From: Novosphingobium resinovorum
GTDB taxonomy: Bacteria; Pseudomonadota; Alphaproteobacteria; Sphingomonadales; Sphingomonadaceae
Assembly (NCBI RefSeq): GCF_001742225.1
Contig: NZ_CP017075.1
Location: 1,736,001 to 1,800,000, forward strand
DNA: 64,000 nt
Direction of reading: 5' to 3'
The notes beneath the pieces are model-generated. The model ran no database searches, was not told where the DNA came from, and worked only from the letters and a program-made list of their open reading frames with translations. Within the stretch, counting starts at the first letter, position 1. Every line of letters begins with the position of its first letter. This document shows, one piece after another, positions 25,524 through 35,592 of this stretch. The position numbers and the translations under genes are program-made.

Positions 25524-27275
25524 ATGCGACGCATGGGGATTCACGCTCTCAAGGCCCTGGCCATCCGGCAGCGCCAGCGGCTGCGGTCGAGCGAAATGGC
25601 CTTCATCGTGCTGGCCCTCGTCGCCGGGCTGGCGGCGGGCTGGCTAACGAACCTGCAGGGCTTCATCGCCCACGGCATCCAGCGACTGCTCTACGGCATC
25701 GGCGACAACCGGCTGAGTGCGCTCGGCGAGATCCGCAACTGGTGGCGGCTGCTGGCGCTGCCGCTGGGCGGGCTGGTGCTGGTGGCAATGACGCATTTCC
25801 TGAAAGCCCGCCGCCGCGCCCCGATCGACGTCGTCGAGGCCAACGCGCTGCACAGCGGCCGCATTCCCTTCGTCGACAACCTGGTGATCTCGGTCCAGAC
25901 GATCCTCTCCAACGGCGCGGGTGCATCGGTGGGGCTGGAGGCGGCTTATGCGCAGATGGGCGGCGGCGTCGCCTCGGTGCTGGGGCAGTGGTTCAAGCTG
26001 CGCCGCTCGGACATGCGCACCCTTGTCGGCGCGGGCGCGGGCGCAGCGGTCGGCGCCGCGTTCGGAGCGCCGCTGGCGGGCGCGTTCTACGCCTTCGAAA
26101 TCGTCATCGGAACATATACGCCCGCCGCGATCGCTCCGGTCGTGGCTGCCGCGCTGGGTGCCGCCTTCGTGACGCGGGCGCTGGGGGTGGAGCCCTACCT
26201 CATCGCCACCGCCGCCGACCGGACACTGACTACCGGCGACTACTTCATCTACACGATCCTGGGCCTCGCCTGCGCGCTGGTGGGCATCGCGATGATGCGC
26301 CTCGTCACGTTCGCGGAGCAGAAGATGCAGGGCGTAAGCGGTCGCATCGCACGCTGGAAGCCGGTGATCGGCGGATTCCTGCTGATGCCGCTCGCCATGG
26401 TGACCCCGCAGACGCTTTCCGCCGGGCACGGGGCGATGCACCTTAACATCGCGATGCAACCGGCGCTGCAGTTCCTCGTCACCGTGCTGGTGCTCAAGGT
26501 GCTGGCCTCCGCGATCTCGATCGCCTTCGGATTTCGCGGCGGCCTGTTCTTCGCCTCGCTGTTCATCGGCTCGCTGGTCGGGCTGATCTTCGCCGCGCTC
26601 GCATCGATGGCTGGTATCGCGCTCGACATCAACGACGCAGCGCTGGTCGGCATGTCGGCGCTCGCGGTCTCGGTGGTGGGCGGCCCGATGACGCTCGCCA
26701 TGCTGATGCTGGAGACCACCCACGACTTCGCGCTGATGGGCGTTGTGCTGACCGCCTCGCTGGTGTCGAGCGCGCTGACCCGCGAGACCTTCGGCTATTC
26801 GTTCTCCACCTGGCGCCTGCACGTGCGCGGCTCGATCATCCGGTCCCCGCGCGATATCGGCTGGATGCTGGCGCTGACGGCCGGGCGCATCATGCGCAAG
26901 GACTGGAAGAGCGCAGCGGCCAGCCTCTCGGTCGCAGACTTCCGCGCGCAAGTGCCGCTGGGTTCGACGAGCAAGGCGATCCTGCTCGATGACGAGGGGC
27001 ACTACGCCGGGATCGTGGCGACGGCTTCGGCGTACAATCCCGAACTGGCGCCCGATACACAAGTGGGCACGCTGGCGACGCTGCAGGCGAACACCCTATC
27101 GCCGGTCACGGACATCCGGGCGATGCTGAAAGCCTTCGACCTTGCCGTGGCGGACGAACTGGCGGTGGTGGACGGCGTCGGCAACGTCGTCGGCGTGGTG
27201 ACCGAACGGCATGCGAGGCGGCGCTACTTCGAGGAAATCGAAGCCTCGCAGCGGGAGCTGTTCGGGGAGAATTGA
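25524..27275 (+). CDS. CLC-family chloride channel/antiporter with C-terminal CBS-like region
   Basis: 583 aa. Membrane domain (about 25-435) of the CLC family: SNGAGASVGLEAAYAQMG (about 131-148) in the position of the GREGP filter segment, with the gating Glu retained, and FGFRGGLFFASLFIG (about 346-360) in the GxFxP position. The usual GSGIP segment is not obvious: the equivalent stretch reads DVVEANALHSGR. Residues 440-583 form a cytoplasmic region with CBS-like pairs (FRAQVPLGSTSKAILLDDEG and VVDGVGNVVGVVTERHARR). CLC proteins of this branch exchange Cl- for H+ or act as channels. Two in-frame ATGs (25524, 25533) are possible. Preceded and followed by palindromic repeats, so probably monocistronic. 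Confidence 0.9.
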   Translation: MRRMGIHALKALAIRQRQRLRSSEMAFIVLALVAGLAAGWLTNLQGFIAHGIQRLLYGIGDNRLSALGEIRNWWRLLALPLGGLVLVAMTHFLKARRRAPIDVVEANALHSGRIPFVDNLVISVQTILSNGAGASVGLEAAYAQMGGGVASVLGQWFKLRRSDMRTLVGAGAGAAVGAAFGAPLAGAFYAFEIVIGTYTPAAIAPVVAAALGAAFVTRALGVEPYLIATAADRTLTTGDYFIYTILGLACALVGIAMMRLVTFAEQKMQGVSGRIARWKPVIGGFLLMPLAMVTPQTLSAGHGAMHLNIAMQPALQFLVTVLVLKVLASAISIAFGFRGGLFFASLFIGSLVGLIFAALASMAGIALDINDAALVGMSALAVSVVGGPMTLAMLMLETTHDFALMGVVLTASLVSSALTRETFGYSFSTWRLHVRGSIIRSPRDIGWMLALTAGRIMRKDWKSAAASLSVADFRAQVPLGSTSKAILLDDEGHYAGIVATASAYNPELAPDTQVGTLATLQANTLSPVTDIRAMLKAFDLAVADELAVVDGVGNVVGVVTERHARRRYFEEIEASQRELFGEN

Positions 27276-27316
27276 GGGCGCGCGGTGCGCCCGGCCGGTC
27301 CGTCGTCTTCCTACCT

Positions 27317-27406
27317 CGTCATTCCCGCGAAGGCGGGAACCCAACTGATGACATCGCATGTTGCACGGTCATCAGCTGGGCCCCCGCCTTCGCGGGGGTG
27401 ACAACG
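27317..27406. repeat. palindromic repeat, CGTCATTCCCGCGAAGGCGGG family
   Basis: Left arm 27317-27343 (CGTCATTCCCGCGAAGGCGG...), right arm 27377-27406 (complementary, CCGCCTTCGCGGG core). Convergent gene ends flank it (CLC plus strand, CocE-type gene minus strand), so it may act as a bidirectional terminator. Related copy at 38091-38177. Confidence 0.88.
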
Positions 27407-27458
27407 TAATTTTGAATTGGAGAGACACCTCCCGCTGGCAGGAGGTGTCCCTTTCAGA

Positions 27459-29351
27459 TCAGTCCTGAGCCACCGGCAGCCACACCGCGCTGGCCTGATC
27501 GCCGCCGAAGTGCACCGTCTCGGTCGCCTTCACGTAGTCCTTGGGCTTGGCGTCCATGATCGAGGGCACCCAGCTCTGCGGATTGCGATCGTAGAGCGGG
27601 AACAGGCTGGACTGGACCTGCACCATGATCTTGTGCCCCGGCAGGAACACATGATCGACGTTGGGCAGTGCCCACTTGAAGTCGTAGACCTTGCCCGGTT
27701 CCAGCGCCTGCGGCTTGTCGAAACCGCCGACGTAGCGGCCACGGAAGATCTCGATGCCGATGCCCAGCTGGTAGCCCGCCATCTTCGGATCGGCGGTGTT
27801 CTCCTGCGGGTAGACGTCGATCAGCTTGACGACATAGTCGCTGTCCTGCCCGGACGTCGCCGCGCGCAAGTCCACCTTGGGTGCGCCCTTGATGTGGACC
27901 GGCTTGTCGAGCACGCCGGTCTGGTAGCTGAGCACGTCGGTACGGCCGTCAGCGAAGCGCTGGTCCTGCACCAGCCAGGTCTTCCACTCATCACCCTTCA
28001 TGTGGACGGGGCGCGGCAGCATCGGCACGGGCTTGGCCGGGTCGGAGACGTAGCTGTCGGAACCCGACGCGCCCTTGGTCCACGACAGTGAGGAATTCGC
28101 GCCGAGGTAGAGCGGCGTATAGGCGCCCGCCGGCCATGCCTGCGACACCTCCCACTTGTTCTCGCCCGTCGCGTACGTCAGCACCGGCGGCGTATCGCAC
28201 GCGGGCGCGTTCGTCTTGAGGTGACAGTCGAAGAACGGCTTCATGTACTGCGTGCGAAACTGCAGGCCGGTGTCACCCTCCCACTTCAGCGGGCCAAGTT
28301 CGCGCGCCTCGTAGTTCACCTGAGAGTGCCGCCACGGACCAATGACGAGGCTGACGTTGTCGTTGCCGCCCGCCTTCAGCGCCTGATAGACCGCCGGAGC
28401 GCCGTAGCTGTCCTCCTGGTCCCACTGGCCGACCACCAGCATCGTCGGCACCGTCAGCTTGCGCGCGCCAAGCAGCTTGTCGACCGCCTGCCCCTGCCAC
28501 CATGCGTCGTAGCTCGGGTGCTCCAGCACCTTGCGCACTACCGGCAGGTCGAGCAGCCCATAGGCCTTGGCATAGTCCATCGCCGAGCCGCCTTCGAGGT
28601 AGGCGGTGTAATCGTCACCGCCGCCGCGCGGAACGTCGCCGCCGCCTTTCTTCACCGTCTGGCCGAGGTCGTAATCGAAGCCGAACATGCGGAAGGCGCC
28701 GTTGTGGAACCAGTCGTCGCCCATCCAGCCATCGACCATCGGGCTCTGCGGCACGGCCGCCTTGAGCGCCGGGTGCGGATCGATCAGCGCCATCAGCGAG
28801 GTGAAGCCCAGATACGACGAGCCGGTGATGCCGACCTTGCCGTTGCTTTCCTTCACGTTCTTCACCAGCCAGTCGATCGTGTCGTAGGCGTCGGTGGCGT
28901 GATCGACCTTCGTCTTGTTGAGCGGCCCGCGCAAAGGCCGGTTCATGACGTAGTCGCCCTCCGACCCGTCCAGCCCGCGCACGTCCTGATAGACGCGGAT
29001 GTAACCGTCGTTGACGAATTCGGCGTCGGCGACGGGCAGGATTTCCTCGATCTTCTGGCTGCGGTTGCGGCTGCTCATCTTGTCCGCATTGTACGGCGTG
29101 CGGCTGAGCAGGATCGGGCCGTCCTGCGTGCCCTTGCGGTAGATGATGACGGTGAACAGCTTGGTCCCGTCACGCATCGGGATCATCACCGTCTTGCGCA
29201 CGTAGTCCGCCTGAGGGCGAACCCAGTCGTACGACTTCACCTGCTCGTTCATCATGGTGTCGGTGGGCGCCTGCGCGGAAAGCGACGAGGCAAGAGCGAG
29301 GGCCGCGACGGCGGCGGCAGTATAGCCGAGGGGGCGGAAATGCTTTGTCAT
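27459..29351 (-). CDS. CocE/NonD-family secreted hydrolase (alpha-amino-acid ester hydrolase-like)
   Basis: 630 aa with a signal peptide (about 1-26, SSLSA-QA), so periplasmic or secreted. Alpha/beta-hydrolase domain with nucleophile S179 in ITGSSYLGFTS (G-x-S-Y-x-G motif of the S15/CocE group), Asp about D311 in VVGQWDQEDS and His342 in IGPWRHSQV, and a C-terminal jelly-roll domain (about 430-630). The layout and N-terminal DYVRKTVMIPMRDGTKLFT match alpha-amino-acid ester hydrolases, which cleave or synthesise amino-acid esters and beta-lactam side chains. The start at 29351 precedes a clean signal peptide; longer in-frame upstream sequence is repeat DNA. Natural substrate unknown. Confidence 0.88.
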   Translation of the reverse strand: MTKHFRPLGYTAAAVAALALASSLSAQAPTDTMMNEQVKSYDWVRPQADYVRKTVMIPMRDGTKLFTVIIYRKGTQDGPILLSRTPYNADKMSSRNRSQKIEEILPVADAEFVNDGYIRVYQDVRGLDGSEGDYVMNRPLRGPLNKTKVDHATDAYDTIDWLVKNVKESNGKVGITGSSYLGFTSLMALIDPHPALKAAVPQSPMVDGWMGDDWFHNGAFRMFGFDYDLGQTVKKGGGDVPRGGGDDYTAYLEGGSAMDYAKAYGLLDLPVVRKVLEHPSYDAWWQGQAVDKLLGARKLTVPTMLVVGQWDQEDSYGAPAVYQALKAGGNDNVSLVIGPWRHSQVNYEARELGPLKWEGDTGLQFRTQYMKPFFDCHLKTNAPACDTPPVLTYATGENKWEVSQAWPAGAYTPLYLGANSSLSWTKGASGSDSYVSDPAKPVPMLPRPVHMKGDEWKTWLVQDQRFADGRTDVLSYQTGVLDKPVHIKGAPKVDLRAATSGQDSDYVVKLIDVYPQENTADPKMAGYQLGIGIEIFRGRYVGGFDKPQALEPGKVYDFKWALPNVDHVFLPGHKIMVQVQSSLFPLYDRNPQSWVPSIMDAKPKDYVKATETVHFGGDQASAVWLPVAQD

Positions 29352-29453
29352 GGTCGCATGGGTGGACCGTGCATTTCCTGGGGTCAAGACGGGAAGAGAG
29401 ACGCAGGGGTTTACGTTCCGCAGGCCCCGTATATCGGCATCGCTTCCCCAATC

Positions 29454-29530
29454 CGTCATTGCGAGCGAAGCGAAGCAACCCAGGGCAGCACTACACGGCC
29501 CTGGGGTGCTTCGCTTCGCTCGCAATGACG
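29454..29530. repeat. near-perfect palindromic repeat, CGTCATTGCGAGCGAAGCGA family
   Basis: 33-bp arms 29454-29486 and 29498-29530 with one mismatch and an 11-bp loop. It lies between the CocE-type gene (start 29351) and the DAHP synthase stop (29624), in the upstream region of the former. No other gene is seen in 29352-29623. Confidence 0.92.
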
Positions 29531-29623
29531 AAGTTTGGGCTTCGGTGTGGGCCATAACTGCGCGCACACCGAAGCCATTTCACGGGGTGCAGGGGTGGTA
29601 AACCCCTGCCTTCCCCTTCAACT

Positions 29624-30997
29624 TCAAGCCGCCTGCTTCTGCCCCTGAGTAGCCTCAAGGTTCAGCAGGTCCGCCATCTCGAACGCCAGTTCGATCGACT
29701 GCGCACCGTTCAGACGCGGATCGCAGTGCGTGTGGTAGCGGTCCTTCAGCGCCTCGTCGGTGATGGCGATGGCGCCGCCGGTGCACTCGGTCACGTCCTG
29801 CCCGGTCATCTCGATATGGATTCCGCCTGCATGCGTGCCTTCCGCGCGGTGGACCGCGAAGAAGCCGCGCACTTCGGCGAGGATGCGGTCGAACGGACGG
29901 GTCTTGAAGCCGCTGTCCGACTTGATGACGTTGCCGTGCATCGGGTCGCAGGACCACACCACCGGATGACCTTCGCGCTTCACCGCGCGCACCAGCTTGG
30001 GCAGGCCGGCTTCGACCTTGTCGTGGCCGTAGCGGCTGATGAGCGTCATGCGGCCCGGCTCGCGGCCCGGGTTCAGCGTGTCGAGCATCCGCAGCAGCGC
30101 GTCCGGCTCAAGCGACGGACCGCACTTCATTCCGATCGGGTTACCGACGCCGCGCAGGTATTCGACGTGGGCCGAGCCCTCGAAGCGGGTGCGGTCGCCG
30201 ATCCACAGCATGTGCGCCGAGCAGTCGTACCAGTCGCCCGTCAGCGAATCGCGGCGGGTCAGCGCCTGCTCGTAAGGGAGCAGCAGCGCTTCGTGGCTGG
30301 TGTAGAAGTCGGTGCCCTGAAGCTGCGGGACCGAGCTGGGTTCGACACCGCAAGCCGCCATGAAGTCGAGCGCTTCGCCGATGCGATCGGCCATCTGCGA
30401 GAACTTCTCGCCCCAGGGGCTGCGGCCGATGTGGTCGAGCGTCCACTGGTGGACCTGGCGCAAGTTGGCATAGCCGCCGTGCGCGAAGGCGCGCAGCAGG
30501 TTCAGCGTCGAGGACGACTGGCCGTAAGCGCGCAGCATGCGCTCGGGATCGTTGCGGCGCGCCTCGGCGTTGCCTTCAATGCCGTTGATGATGTCGCCGA
30601 AGTAGCTGGGCATCTCGACGCCGCCGACCATCTCGGTCGGGGCCGAGCGCGGCTTGGCGAACTGGCCGGCCATGCGGCCCAGCTTCACCACCGGCTGCTT
30701 GCTGGCGAAGGTCAGCACCACCGCCATCTGCAGCAGCACGCGGAAGCTGTCGCGGATGTTGTCGGCGCTGAATTCGGCGAAGCTCTCGGCGCAGTCACCG
30801 CCCTGGAGCAGGAAACCGCGACCGGCGGCGACTTCGGCAAGGTCGGCCTTCAGAGCACGGGCTTCACCGGCAAAGACGAGCGGCGGAAACTTCGCAAGCG
30901 TGGCCTCGACCTCGCTGAGTTTCGCCTGATCGCCATAAACCGGGAGGTGGCGCGCCTCTTGCGTCTTCCAGCTCTCCGGTGTCCAGTTGGTAGCCAC
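29624..30997 (-). CDS. aroG: class II 3-deoxy-7-phosphoheptulonate (DAHP) synthase
   Basis: First step of the shikimate pathway: PEP plus erythrose-4-P to DAHP. 457 aa; class II (plant-like) motifs include [15 protein letters not shown] with the metal-ligand C69, [55 protein letters not shown] and [16 protein letters not shown]. The frame is open to an ATG at 31045, but the GTG at 30997 has AGAGGAG (about 31006-31012) at good spacing and yields the usual start [11 protein letters not shown]. The symbol follows the mycobacterial class II enzyme. Feedback regulation is not evident from sequence. Flanked by palindromic repeats on both sides. Confidence 0.94.
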   Translation of the reverse strand: MATNWTPESWKTQEARHLPVYGDQAKLSEVEATLAKFPPLVFAGEARALKADLAEVAAGRGFLLQGGDCAESFAEFSADNIRDSFRVLLQMAVVLTFASKQPVVKLGRMAGQFAKPRSAPTEMVGGVEMPSYFGDIINGIEGNAEARRNDPERMLRAYGQSSSTLNLLRAFAHGGYANLRQVHQWTLDHIGRSPWGEKFSQMADRIGEALDFMAACGVEPSSVPQLQGTDFYTSHEALLLPYEQALTRRDSLTGDWYDCSAHMLWIGDRTRFEGSAHVEYLRGVGNPIGMKCGPSLEPDALLRMLDTLNPGREPGRMTLISRYGHDKVEAGLPKLVRAVKREGHPVVWSCDPMHGNVIKSDSGFKTRPFDRILAEVRGFFAVHRAEGTHAGGIHIEMTGQDVTECTGGAIAITDEALKDRYHTHCDPRLNGAQSIELAFEMADLLNLEATQGQKQAA

Positions 30998-31178
30998 TGT
31001 ATCGTACTCCTCTGGCCCGTCACCTGATTGTGTGGGCTTTTCCAAGCGCTGCAGGTCCTCCCGGGCAGCGCAAGCAAGGCGCGGCCTTTAGCGCTTGTCG
31101 GCAATTTTTGCAAAGCCGGGTTTGGCGATCATGGTGATCGGTTGCGTGATGGACTACCCGCCCCCTCCCCCCCAACTT

Positions 31179-31262
31179 CGTCATTGCGAGGAAACGAAGC
31201 TGACGAAGCAATCCAGGGCATCCTAGACCGCCCTGAATTGCTTCGCTGCGCACGCAATGACG
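31179..31262. repeat. palindromic repeat, CGTCATTGCGAG family
   Basis: Left arm from 31179 (CGTCATTGCGAG), right end CGCAATGACG at 31253-31262, internal pair GAAGCAATCCAGGGC / GCCCTGAATTGCTTC-like. It begins about 180 bp upstream of the DAHP synthase start and ends 9 bp from the stop of the M16 gene. Confidence 0.85.
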
Positions 31263-31271
31263 AGGGAAGAG

Positions 31272-34223
31272 TTACTTCCCCGCCACGCCGCCTTCCTTGC
31301 CCTCGGGCATGACCTCAAGCCGCCACGAATGGTCACGGCCGAGATACCGCGCCGCCAGCGCCTGCATCGCCTGCGGGGTGGTCACCGTATAGTCGCTCAG
31401 CACCGAACGCACGGTGCCGATGCGGGTGGGATCGGTCGTCGCGCCTTCGAGCTGGCTCATGAAGAACGAGGTGCTCGACGCCGCGCGGGTCACCTGCTGG
31501 CGCAGCGGCTCGGTGACGAGCGCCAGTTCGTCCGCCGTGGGAGGGTTGGCGATGAGGTCCTGCGCGATCTCGTCGGCGGTCTGGAAGAACACCGGCACCG
31601 ACTTGGGATCGACCTGCGCCACCGCCGTGATCGAGCCGCCTGCGGCGAGGTCCACCGGCCACTGCGAGTAGACGTAAGGCGCATAGGACACGCCCAGCTT
31701 CTCACGCACCGCGTTCATCAGGCGGTTGGTGAACAGCTGCGTGAGGATTTCCAGCTGGCGCGATTCGCGGATGCCCATGACACCGCCGCCGGTCGGCCAG
31801 GAAACCACCGCCGCCGCCTGATCCGGGTCGCCGTGGTGGATCAACTCGATCGGCTTGTCCGACGGCTGCGGCACGTCGATCTTCGCCTGCACCGCGCTGA
31901 CCGGCGCGGGCTGGCGCGACTTGAGCGCGCCGAAGGTCTTCTCCAGCGCGGCGATGGCGGCGGCCTTGTCGAAGTCGCCGAAGATCTGGACTTCGACGGG
32001 GCCTTCCTTGAGCGCCTTGCTCCAGACGCGCTTGAAGCCGTCCGCCGTCGTCGCCTCGATCTGGTCGGGCGTGGGGGTGGCGAAGCGCTTGTCCTGACCG
32101 CGCTGGTAGAACTGCAGGTCGCGGTTCAGCACGCCCTGCGGCGAGGTGTTGAACGTGGCGTACTGGATCGCCGCCGCGGCCTTGGCGCGGGTGAAGGGCG
32201 CGACGTCCCACTTGGGCAGGTCCAGCTTGGCCGCGAACAGGTAGAGCTGATCGGCAAGGTCGGACGGGCGCGTCTCTGCGGAGAGCTGGAACGAGGCGTC
32301 CTGCACCTCGAAGTCGAAGCCCATCTTGCGGCCGGTGGAGATGCGATCGAGATCGTCCTGCCCCAAAGTGGCAAGGCCCGAGCCGACCAGCGCATAGTTA
32401 CCCAGCGTGATGTAAGCTGCGTCCTTCGGGTCGATCGAGCGGTAGCCGCCGCCGAAGCGCGCCTTGACCATGACGCGGCCCGGCTCCTCGACCACCGGCC
32501 ACAGCATCGCCTTCACGCCGTTGGCAAAAGTCAGTTCCTCGATTTCGAGGAGGCCGGTCGGTACGTCGCTGACGGCCTTCTTGGCCGCACCGATCGCGGG
32601 CAGCTTTTCGAACGAGATCGGCTTGAGCGCCGCGCGCACGCTGGCGTCCGCCTTGACCGGCTCGGAGAGCGCAAGCTGCAGCGCCTTGTCGGTGGCGGCG
32701 CCGTCCTTCTGCACGGTGAACAGGGCGCGGGTGACGTTGCCGGTGAACAGCTTGCGGGTGTGCTCCAGTACTGCCTGCGGGGTGAACAACGGCTTCGACT
32801 TGCGGAAGATGTCCAGCACGTCCTGCGGCGCGGCCACCGTCTCGCGGATGTCGAGCGCGTTGACGAGGTCGTCGGCGATCTTGCTGCCGGGCAGGATGCG
32901 CTGCTGCTCGACCGGGACCTGGAAAGCGACTTCCATCTCGGCCGCCTCGCGGTCGATCTCCGCCTGCGTCGGCGCACGGGTGAGTGCATCGGCGATCACC
33001 GCGCGCACGTCGCGAAGGCTGGCCTGCCAGTCATCACCCAGCGGCGTCACCGACACGAACGTCGCGTCGGCTGAGCGCGCGACATCGTCCTGATTGACCG
33101 AGGCCGACAGGAAGCTGCCCCCTGCCCGCGCCTTGGATTCAAGGCGGCGATTGATGATCGCCTGAGCCAGCGCATCGGTCATCAGGCCCTGGTTGTAGGG
33201 AATGTTGTCGATAACCTGCCGCCACGGGCGCAGCACCGCGTACATCAGCGAGGGCGGCAGGTCGGGTTCGACCAGCACGCGAGTCTCGCCCACCGGATTC
33301 TTCGGATCGGCGCCCGCAGGTGCCTCGGGATCGCCAAAGCTGGGGGCCACAGCCTTGGGACCGGGCACCTTCCAGTCGGTGAACCACTTCTTGACGTAGC
33401 TTTCCAGCATCGCAGGATCGACGTCACCGGCGACGATCACCGCCACGTTGTCCGGGCGATACCAGCGCGAATAGAACGCCCGCACACTTTGCGGCGTCGC
33501 CGAAGTCAGCGATTCGAGCGTGCCGATCGGCTCCCGGTTGGCCAGCGGCTGCCCGGCATAGAGCACCTTCTGCATCGCGTCGGACACACGCTTGGAGGCA
33601 CCGCCCCGCTCGCGCATTTCGGACAGCACGATCGGCAGGTCCTGCTTGAGGTTCGAGGCCGAGAGCGTCGGCGCGGTGACCATGCCGCTCATCAGCTTGA
33701 ACGTCTCGTCCAGCGAAGTCGGCGTGGCATTGGGCAGGTCGAGCTTGAACACGGTCTGCGTAGTGGAAGTCACCGCATTGGTATCGCTGCCGAAAGTCGC
33801 CCCGAGGCGCTGGAACGCGGCGATCGCGGTGCCCTCGGGGATGTACTTCGACTGGCGGAACAGCATGTGCTCCAGCAAATGCGCATAGCCGCGCTCGCCA
33901 TCGGTCTCGTAGAGCGAACCGGCATCGACGCGGATGCGGATCGAGACCTGGCCCGGCGGCACCCCGTTCTTGCGCACCGCATACTTGATGCCATTGGGCA
34001 GTTCGCCGAAGTGCCATTCCGGATCATGCGGAATGTCGCTGCCGCGATAGAGCCACGGATCGGCCTGGCCGACCGAGGGGGCCACGATCGGCGCAGTATC
34101 GGGCACCGACTGAGGCTGCGCGGTTTGCGCCTGCGCCTCCGGCACCAACAGGAGCGGAATCGGAGCCTGGGCAAGGAGAAGCAGGCAGGCGAGCGAGCGA
34201 GCGGCGCGCGGGGAGGTCGTCAT
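31272..34223 (-). CDS. M16-family zinc metallopeptidase (periplasmic, two-repeat)
   Basis: 983 aa with signal peptide (about 1-32, EAQAQ). M16/pitrilysin family: inverted zinc motif H115-L-L-E118-H119 in GYAHLLEHMLFR, preceded by NGIKYAVRKNGVPPGQVSIRIRVDAGS. The third Glu ligand is probably in the LSEMRERGG region about 75 residues later. A second, catalytically inactive M16 repeat occupies roughly 550-960. Such enzymes degrade peptides that enter a closed chamber formed by both halves. Not near a pqq or mpp-like partner. The 129-bp gap to the divergent Nfu-type gene (34224-34352) holds both promoters. Confidence 0.92.
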   Translation of the reverse strand: MTTSPRAARSLACLLLLAQAPIPLLLVPEAQAQTAQPQSVPDTAPIVAPSVGQADPWLYRGSDIPHDPEWHFGELPNGIKYAVRKNGVPPGQVSIRIRVDAGSLYETDGERGYAHLLEHMLFRQSKYIPEGTAIAAFQRLGATFGSDTNAVTSTTQTVFKLDLPNATPTSLDETFKLMSGMVTAPTLSASNLKQDLPIVLSEMRERGGASKRVSDAMQKVLYAGQPLANREPIGTLESLTSATPQSVRAFYSRWYRPDNVAVIVAGDVDPAMLESYVKKWFTDWKVPGPKAVAPSFGDPEAPAGADPKNPVGETRVLVEPDLPPSLMYAVLRPWRQVIDNIPYNQGLMTDALAQAIINRRLESKARAGGSFLSASVNQDDVARSADATFVSVTPLGDDWQASLRDVRAVIADALTRAPTQAEIDREAAEMEVAFQVPVEQQRILPGSKIADDLVNALDIRETVAAPQDVLDIFRKSKPLFTPQAVLEHTRKLFTGNVTRALFTVQKDGAATDKALQLALSEPVKADASVRAALKPISFEKLPAIGAAKKAVSDVPTGLLEIEELTFANGVKAMLWPVVEEPGRVMVKARFGGGYRSIDPKDAAYITLGNYALVGSGLATLGQDDLDRISTGRKMGFDFEVQDASFQLSAETRPSDLADQLYLFAAKLDLPKWDVAPFTRAKAAAAIQYATFNTSPQGVLNRDLQFYQRGQDKRFATPTPDQIEATTADGFKRVWSKALKEGPVEVQIFGDFDKAAAIAALEKTFGALKSRQPAPVSAVQAKIDVPQPSDKPIELIHHGDPDQAAAVVSWPTGGGVMGIRESRQLEILTQLFTNRLMNAVREKLGVSYAPYVYSQWPVDLAAGGSITAVAQVDPKSVPVFFQTADEIAQDLIANPPTADELALVTEPLRQQVTRAASSTSFFMSQLEGATTDPTRIGTVRSVLSDYTVTTPQAMQALAARYLGRDHSWRLEVMPEGKEGGVAGK

Positions 34224-34352
34224 TACGCAAGGTATAGGGAGGCCTCTCCTTAAGGGCCAGTGAATAGCGCCGTCATTTCGGCGCTCGTTTCGCCGCTTTC
34301 ATGGCCCTTGTACCCTTGACCCTCCCGACACTTCACCTAAATCGCAATCACC

Positions 34353-34928
34353 ATGTTCATAGAAACCGAAGCAACGCCCAATCCCTCGACGCTCAAGTTC
34401 CTGCCCGGCCGGCAGGTCATGACTTCGGGCACGCGCGAATTCCTTTCGCCCGAGGATGCGGAAACCTCGCCGCTGGCACAGGCGCTGTTCGACCTCGGTG
34501 ACGTGGTCAGCGTGTTCTTCGGCGGCAGCTTCATCGCGGTTACGGCGGCGCCCGGCGTCGAGTGGCCCTCGCTGCGCCCGCAGGTGGTCGCGATCCTGCT
34601 CGACCATTTCGTTTCGGAAGCCCCTCTGTTCACCGGCGGCGACGCCAGCGGTTTCTCGGTGCCGGCCGAGGACGAGGATTATGGCGACGACCCGGCCGAC
34701 GCCGACATCGTCGCCCAGATCAAGGACCTGATCGAAAGCCGCGTGCGCCCGGCCGTCGCCAACGATGGCGGCGACATCATTTACCGCGGTTTCCGCGAAG
34801 GCGTCGTCTACCTCTCGATGCAGGGCGCCTGCTCGGGCTGTCCGTCCTCATCGGCGACGCTCAAGCATGGCATCGAAAGCCTGCTCAAGCATTACGTCCC
34901 CGAAGTCAGCGAAGTCCGCGCGGCCTGA
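34353..34928 (+). CDS. nfuA: Nfu-type Fe-S cluster carrier
   Basis: 191 aa. N-terminal Nfu_N domain (about 1-88, MFIETEATPNPSTLKFLPG, the typical eukaryote/alphaproteobacterial start) and C-terminal NifU-like domain (about 115-185) with the cluster-binding C160-x2-C163 in GACSGCPSS. It receives [4Fe-4S] clusters and passes them to target enzymes. Length and layout match mitochondrial NFU1-like proteins. No scaffold isc/suf genes are here. The next gene, tsaB, begins 34 bp downstream, and this order (nfu, tsaB, rimI) is usual in alphaproteobacteria. The symbol is used broadly; this branch differs from E. coli NfuA in the N-domain. Confidence 0.92.
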   Translation: MFIETEATPNPSTLKFLPGRQVMTSGTREFLSPEDAETSPLAQALFDLGDVVSVFFGGSFIAVTAAPGVEWPSLRPQVVAILLDHFVSEAPLFTGGDASGFSVPAEDEDYGDDPADADIVAQIKDLIESRVRPAVANDGGDIIYRGFREGVVYLSMQGACSGCPSSSATLKHGIESLLKHYVPEVSEVRAA

Positions 34929-34962
34929 ACGGCGCGATGACGACGCGGCGCGGGATATTCGC

Positions 34963-35592
34963 GTGACGGCCGCCTCCACCCTGGTGATCGACAGCGCGAC
35001 CGACGCCTGTTCGGTCGCGCTCTTCTCGGGCGATACCCTCGTCGCGGGTGAATATCGCCTGCTTGGGCGCGGCCATGCCGAAGCGTTGGTGCCGATGATC
35101 GCCGCCTTGCCCGGCAAGGGCCGCGCGAACCGCATCGCCGTCGCGCTCGGCCCCGGCAGCTTCACCGGCGTACGCGTCGGCCTCGCCGCCGCTCGCGCGC
35201 TGGCGCTGGCTTGGGGAGCGCACACGGTCGGCTATCCCACACTGGCCCTCATCGCAGCCATGGCCCGCGGCAGCGAAGGGAACCGGCCGCTTGCCGTCGC
35301 CACCTCGGGCGGGCACGGCGAATGGTTCGTCGAGAGCTTCGCCGCCGACGGCACCGGCACACACGCCCTCGCCTCGCTGCGCCCCGATGCCGCCGCCACT
35401 TCGGTGACCGAAGAACTCGTCGTCGGCAGCCAGGCGCAGGCATTGATCGCGGCGCGAGGCTCCGGGCGGGCATTGCCCCTGCTTCCCGACGCGCGCGCTT
35501 TTCTGCTCCTGCCCGAGACGGCGCTGCTGACGGAAACTCATCCGCTCTACGGACGCGGCCCCGATGCCAAGTTGCCTGCGGGGGCGGCATGA
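34963..35592 (+). CDS. tsaB: tRNA t6A threonylcarbamoyltransferase subunit TsaB
   Basis: 209 aa beginning at GTG 34963 (VTAASTLVIDSATDACSVALF). No ATG occurs in this frame nearby; the overlapping ATG at 34936 opens a nine-codon frame ending at the same GTGA. ASKHA-fold features: LVIDSATDACSVAL (phosphate 1-like), AVALGPGSFTGVRVGLAAARALAL (the strongest TsaB signature, about 56-80) and HGEWFVESF. TsaB with TsaD and TsaE forms t6A37 on ANN-decoding tRNAs. The stop overlaps the rimI start by 4 bp, so the two are coupled. Confidence 0.93.
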   Translation: MTAASTLVIDSATDACSVALFSGDTLVAGEYRLLGRGHAEALVPMIAALPGKGRANRIAVALGPGSFTGVRVGLAAARALALAWGAHTVGYPTLALIAAMARGSEGNRPLAVATSGGHGEWFVESFAADGTGTHALASLRPDAAATSVTEELVVGSQAQALIAARGSGRALPLLPDARAFLLLPETALLTETHPLYGRGPDAKLPAGAA

